The translations under genes and the position numbers were made by a program. From Enterococcus casseliflavus NBRC 100478 (lineage in GTDB: Bacteria; Bacillota; Bacilli; Lactobacillales; Enterococcaceae), in contig NZ_BCPT01000022.1 in NCBI RefSeq assembly GCF_001544095.1, positions 1 through 45,687 of the forward strand: a DNA stretch of 45,687 nt. The letters are read 5' to 3'. The notes beneath the pieces are model-generated. The model had not been told where the DNA came from. It did no database searches and saw only the letters and a program-made list of their open reading frames with translations. Positions 42,701 through 45,687 of this stretch are shown here, piece by piece; the stretch's first letter is position 1, and each line of letters starts with the position of its first letter.

Positions 42701-42852
42701 AACTAGAGCTGCTTGTAACGAATGGAGAGTTGCGCAAAAAAATTGGACGTAACGCGTATAATTATGTTGTTAACAATTGTACGACAATTCAACATAACGA
42801 TGAATTGACAGATTTTTTATCTGAAGAGGCAAAAAATAAAATAAACGATTAA
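39778..42852 (+). CDS. Multidomain glycosyltransferase: GT2, coiled coil, RgpF domain, GT4-like domain
   Basis: A 1024-residue protein with four regions. Residues 1-230 are a GT2 domain (SVIVTCYNHEKYIEQCLKSV, LLVINDGSTDKS with DGS at 39-41, FIDSDN with D-S-D at 90-92). Residues 245-330 are strongly charged and heptad-like, consistent with a coiled coil. Residues 399-650 match the RgpF rhamnan-synthesis domain (ILIFVIYEDKEKLQEYKLLF, ENKGYDTAAFRHGILFL, LLLVNDTNIGPVGE, DFWGLTYGEEYNDF). Residues 670-1015 are a GT4-like domain (PVLYDIDDLVIDTKY, HIGYFSGSITHNENFELIMP, and the E-x7-E-like KSEIKWLEAGLLKIPTIASN). Such proteins extend or decorate rhamnose polymers. It is AT-rich compared with upstream genes. 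Loosely corresponds to EpaN/EpaO-type proteins. Confidence 0.85.
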   Translation: MGLVSVIVTCYNHEKYIEQCLKSVLSQTYPEIELLVINDGSTDKSEEIILKTLELSNTKYEYIYQENSGVCVTRNRGLDWIKGKYVLFIDSDNYLDPEFIEKLVSLAESEEVDIVYTDLINASSKELFMKARPFELQAYLTNNFIDNCSLIRASIIKDVRYDLNLNRKKLVDYDFIMNLILVNKAKPKKCEEAKLNYRVLANSISRTGEHSSDKFYYEVYFYILRKHIEDYPNEILNAVSHNTMILENRLSNLTKHLTELTEHVKNQDHEIIVKNDEKKLLELDKQNLLVERKELGEHFSYEIEKYEKEQFTMKQIIATLENEKNEIRNSNSYKLGNLFIKPIHYGYRFIKNPALALKVWSKLKENTRKYSTKVVKPSTLLMRVKRSVERKNNNYVAPSRILIFVIYEDKEKLQEYKLLFLKAFKALCTNLLIIVNGDLPSSDIEQLEQLGRVETRENKGYDTAAFRHGILFLGKEKLLEYDELLLVNDTNIGPVGELSSIFKKMADKKLDFWGLTYGEEYNDFTNLNKYGYIPKHLQSYFLVIEKTLLSYSGFYSYWEKMNDTNSRDKAIGMHETVFTKHFSDLGFKHGALTEKNEDSAMYIHPLEMLKEGIPVIKYTALSNYTNEKFIWQGLNRQTEIPSLVKYIEEKTDYPVKIIKEIIEDIKEKDSQKYVLIIDGVENVIPQLTKYRVENKIEQLKNLNFRVKSVGLSELKISDAERASHIIIYRAPYNEMLVNLIQVAKEFNKPVLYDIDDLVIDTKYTDQLSYVKGLSKIEKQNYDAGVTNYGKMLVLCDIAIASTEDLKKELKKYNTKVLLNRNLGSEELIKLSNNAEKLSDASCVHIGYFSGSITHNENFELIMPAILKILASFNNVKLHLAGHIDIPNELKEYSEQIVIHPFVDWRLLPQLVKNVDINLAPLVDTIFNRAKSEIKWLEAGLLKIPTIASNIGSFKDMIIEGETGILVDSSEDWFEKLELLVTNGELRKKIGRNAYNYVVNNCTTIQHNDELTDFLSEEAKNKIND

Positions 42853-42898
42853 ATAAAATATTCTTTAGTATAGGTATGTTTTAAATGAAGGAGACAAG

Positions 42899-44146
42899 AT
42901 GAAAACAATACTTTTCGTGTCACCAACGGGTACGCTCGATAATGGAGCAGAAATATCTATCGTCAACTTAATGAAGTTTTTAGCTGCAGAAGGATATCAT
43001 GTAGTTAATGCAGCACCGATATATGGAGTTGCAACAGAAAATGATTATTCTAGATATTGTGAGTCCAATGGCATTGAATGCTATTTGATCAATAACCAAC
43101 GTTGGTGGTGGGAAGATGCTCCCGCACATATATTTGGTTCAGAAGAAGAAAGAGTTGTTTCATATAGAGACACAATTAAGACATTAACCGAGATTATAAA
43201 AGAAAAACAAGTGGATGTGGTGATTACAAATACGGTAAATATGTTTCAAGGTGCTCTTGCTTCTTGTCTAGAATCTATTCCTCATATCTGGTTAATTCAT
43301 GAATATCCAGAAAAAGAGTTTGCTTACTATAAGAATAAACTAGATTTTATTGATCAATTTTCCACGGATATATTTTCGGTCACAGGTGATTTAAACAATC
43401 ATCTGAATAAATTATTTAATAGTAGAGAAATACTTCCTTTTGCGCCGTATACAGAACTAAAAAGTTCAAATATTCAAATAGGAAAGAAAAAAAGAATCGT
43501 TTCAGTTGGAAGAATAACCAAAAGAAAAAATCAATTGGAGCTAATTCGAGCATTCCATGAAATAAATAGAAAAGATATCGAACTAGTTTTTGTTGGCGGT
43601 TGGGATGAAGAGTATAAAAGAGAATGCGAACGATATATAAAGGAGCATACTATTGCATCAGTTTCTTTTACCGGGAATGTAGAGAATCCATGGGATATAG
43701 TTACAGATAAGGATATTTGTGTATTTACATCAAGTTTAGAGACATATGGATTAGTTTATGTAGAAGCTTTACTCAATGGTATTCCAGTGATCATTTCGGA
43801 CAATCCAGGCCATTTATCTGCATATGAGATGTTTCAACATGGGAAAATATATCCATTAGGTAATATTGATTCGCTTGTAGAGGCTATTAATTATTTTATA
43901 GACAATTTTGAAGAAGTAAAAAGTAAATCAGAAATGTTCATTAAAACAGCGAAAGAAAAATATCAAATCAAGTCAGTTTATCATGTTTTAATAGAAAGAA
44001 TAAATCAAGCAAAGACAAATGAACATGCTATAAGACACATAAAAAACTTATTAGTAATCAACGAAAAGAAAAGTAAATTAGCAAATCTAGAAATAAAAAT
44101 AAGAACCTTTGTGCAGAGAGTGATGTATAAAATTAAAAATAAATAA
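42899..44146 (+). CDS. GT4 family glycosyltransferase
   Basis: A 415-residue GT-B glycosyltransferase. The N-terminal domain begins MKTILFVSPTGTLDNGAEIS, the glycine-rich acceptor loop, with DVVITNTVNMFQG and HIWLIHEYPEKEF. The C-terminal nucleotide-sugar domain has IVSVGRITKRKNQLELIRAF, LVFVGGWDEEYKRECERYI, the GNVENPWDIVTDKDICVFTS segment and the E-x7-E motif LETYGLVYVEALLNGIPVII. AAGGAGAC precedes the start. The low GC content matches its neighbours. The sugar is unknown. Confidence 0.88.
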   Translation: MKTILFVSPTGTLDNGAEISIVNLMKFLAAEGYHVVNAAPIYGVATENDYSRYCESNGIECYLINNQRWWWEDAPAHIFGSEEERVVSYRDTIKTLTEIIKEKQVDVVITNTVNMFQGALASCLESIPHIWLIHEYPEKEFAYYKNKLDFIDQFSTDIFSVTGDLNNHLNKLFNSREILPFAPYTELKSSNIQIGKKKRIVSVGRITKRKNQLELIRAFHEINRKDIELVFVGGWDEEYKRECERYIKEHTIASVSFTGNVENPWDIVTDKDICVFTSSLETYGLVYVEALLNGIPVIISDNPGHLSAYEMFQHGKIYPLGNIDSLVEAINYFIDNFEEVKSKSEMFIKTAKEKYQIKSVYHVLIERINQAKTNEHAIRHIKNLLVINEKKSKLANLEIKIRTFVQRVMYKIKNK

Positions 44147-44166
44147 ATACTTAAGGGGTTAAAATA

Positions 44167-45477
44167 ATGGTTCGAAACAAATTACGAGAACCGCAAGGGA
44201 TTTTTCTCGTACTAGCAACTCTATTTATAGGGATTTCGGTATTTTTAATGCCTATTAATAGAGTGCCCGATGAGATGAACCATGCGAGAATGGCATGGAA
44301 TTCAATATTTGTAAGAACTGACACGAGTTTTGATTGGATGAATAGTGTTAGTGCAGATACTGAAATTAACAAAAGTGAATATAAACAGTTGTTTACGGAA
44401 AAAATTGATTTATCCGAGGAAAAATTTCAACCAAGCTTTGAGTTGAAAAGAATTATGCATATTCCGCAAGTTTTAGGAATGATACTAGGAAGCATTGTTT
44501 ATCCATCAATAGGCGTAATGGTAACATTGGGACGCTTATTTAACGCTGTATTTTATATAGCCAGTATGTATTTAATTATTACAAAGACTAGATACGGTAA
44601 ATGGTCGATGGTGCTTTTATCTTTACTCCCTATAATGGTTCAACAAGCAGGATCATTATCTTATGATGCTGCAAACTTCGTAGCGATTCTTGGCTTTTTT
44701 GCCTTTTTAAGCTTAATGATTGAAAATCCTCAAATCAATTTAAAAAAGTTGTTTCAAATTTTGCTATTTGCTCTAGCACTATATATTACGAAAAGTAATA
44801 ACTTTTTATTTCTATTGCTTCTGTTCCCAATCAATTTCATATTAGCAGGAAAACTTTCTCCTTTGGAGAAAGTTAATCAGCATATAAGAAAGTTGATCTT
44901 CAAATACAAATATATACTGATCGTCCTTTTGCTTGTTCTTGGGGGATTAGTAGGTATTAAAATGTTTGGTGGTATACAGGGAATTAAAGAATTACTGCTC
45001 GTTTTGGTGAGAACTCTATTTAATAATAATCTAAATGGACATTTAAACAGCATTTTAACCGTGGGTATGTTTGGTTATATTGGGTTGTTTTCGGTAGAAA
45101 TCCCTTTGTGGATTATTTTTATAGATGTAGCTTTATTGGCTTTTATTTCTGCTCTGAATAGTGATTTTGAAATCAAGAAAATATTCGGATTTTCATCGTT
45201 AGCAATCATTGTAATTCAAATTTTGGCTATAATCGCTGGAATGTACTATGCTTGGACACCGCTAGTATTAGGAGAGAATGCAATAATTTCGGTAGGTGCA
45301 CAAGGGAGATACTTTACTCCGTTTCTTATTTTTCTTGTTCCTTTTTTCATCTCATTAAAAGATAGCATAAAAGTCGAGATGAGTGAAAAGCTATTAAGGT
45401 TTGCTATAATATTAACTTTAGTATTCAATTTTATTGTTTCTACAGGCTTGGTTTTGGATACTTATTGGTTTTTATGA
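44167..45477 (+). CDS. DUF2142 polytopic membrane protein
   Basis: A 436-residue integral membrane protein with about ten hydrophobic segments. The N-terminus ends its first helix with the PINRVPDEMNHARMAWN loop, the P-D-E-x-x-H pattern typical of DUF2142, whose acidic residues recall the catalytic loop of GT-C lipid-phosphate-sugar glycosyltransferases. Later it has LPIMVQQAGSLSYDAANFV and the GRYFTPFLIFLVPF segment. A role in adding sugars on the outer face of the membrane is inference. AAGGGG precedes the ATG. It is the last gene before a strong terminator. Confidence 0.8.
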   Translation: MVRNKLREPQGIFLVLATLFIGISVFLMPINRVPDEMNHARMAWNSIFVRTDTSFDWMNSVSADTEINKSEYKQLFTEKIDLSEEKFQPSFELKRIMHIPQVLGMILGSIVYPSIGVMVTLGRLFNAVFYIASMYLIITKTRYGKWSMVLLSLLPIMVQQAGSLSYDAANFVAILGFFAFLSLMIENPQINLKKLFQILLFALALYITKSNNFLFLLLLFPINFILAGKLSPLEKVNQHIRKLIFKYKYILIVLLLVLGGLVGIKMFGGIQGIKELLLVLVRTLFNNNLNGHLNSILTVGMFGYIGLFSVEIPLWIIFIDVALLAFISALNSDFEIKKIFGFSSLAIIVIQILAIIAGMYYAWTPLVLGENAIISVGAQGRYFTPFLIFLVPFFISLKDSIKVEMSEKLLRFAIILTLVFNFIVSTGLVLDTYWFL

Positions 45478-45603
45478 TGGGAGAACTTATGAACAGGGTT
45501 GCTTATCTTTAGATTAGTTTTTTTTCTTTTCTAATTCATTTTCAGTATAGAAATTTGCTAATTCTGTTTTTTCAATAATAGATGAAATGAGTTGTGTAAA
45601 ATC

Positions 45604-45646
45604 AAATCTGGGTCAGAATGAACCACATTCTGGCTCAGATTTTTTG
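45604..45646 (+). terminator. Terminator at the end of the polysaccharide operon segment
   Basis: A 17-bp stem with two wobble pairs (45604-45620 with 45626-45642) around loop aacca, followed by a T-run. Bases 45478-45603 hold no supported gene. Confidence 0.85.
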
Positions 45647-45687
45647 TTATCTTACATTGATTAATTGATTGATCAAAAAGATTCTAA

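Overview
The window is a chromosomal segment of a low-GC Gram-positive coccus, most likely an Enterococcus. Supporting signs are an Epa-type rhamnopolysaccharide locus (glycosyltransferases, dTDP-rhamnose genes, ABC exporter), a sigma-54/LevR-controlled cellobiose-type PTS, the conserved Firmicutes order dinG-ypmB-aspB-asnS, strong AGGAGG ribosome binding sites, and a YidC2/acylphosphatase/TrmH neighbourhood. I cannot assign the species from sequence alone. I see no prophage, insertion sequence, integrase, plasmid gene or CRISPR array.

Bases 1-11.6 kb hold housekeeping genes in small units. Leftward are an AEC-type transporter, YidC2-like insertase, acylphosphatase, a YdcF/DUF218 membrane protein, a DacA-type D,D-carboxypeptidase, a 54-residue membrane peptide and a DUF4828-like protein. 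Rightward are a TrmH/SpoU methyltransferase, an HD hydrolase, a GyrI-like protein, and an sfsA - Gfo/Idh/MocA oxidoreductase - DEAD-box helicase operon. The 54-residue peptide is preceded by a leader with a near-perfect tRNA T-arm and partial acceptor-stem complementarity (7830-7907).

Bases 11.6-17.6 kb are a carbohydrate-uptake unit. A 904-residue LevR-family activator (AAA+, two PRDs, EIIA-Man-like and EIIB-like modules) precedes a textbook -24/-12 promoter that drives PTS IIB, IIA and IIC. These are followed by a 73-residue protein of unknown family, a small membrane protein and a DUF3284 protein. No glycosidase accompanies them. Repeated AGTGTG boxes around the regulator and upstream of the -24/-12 element look like activator sites.

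Bases 17.6-24.1 kb are mixed: an Eis-like acetyltransferase, tRNA-Arg(CCU), a TIM-barrel-like protein of unknown function, a ThuA-domain protein, a baeRF-type (bacterial eRF1/Pelota-like) protein, a cold-shock protein with a long leader, a YfbR-like HD phosphatase and an SDR oxidoreductase. The last two converge on an elaborate 84-nt hairpin.

Bases 24.3-30.2 kb are dinG-ypmB-aspB-asnS. From 30.5 kb to the end, all genes point right and form the Epa-like surface polysaccharide locus. It contains three GT2 glycosyltransferases, rmlA-C-B-D for dTDP-L-rhamnose, a nucleotide-sugar dehydrogenase, a Wzm/Wzt-type ABC exporter, a three-module GT2/RgpF/GT4 protein, a GT4 glycosyltransferase and a DUF2142 polytopic protein. 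The sequence becomes visibly AT-richer from the C-terminal half of the Wzt-like gene onward. This fits the usual picture of a conserved rhamnan backbone half joined to a strain-variable decoration half. The chain would be assembled in the cytoplasm on a lipid carrier, flipped by the ABC exporter and attached to the wall. The initiating epaA/tagO-type transferase is not in the window.
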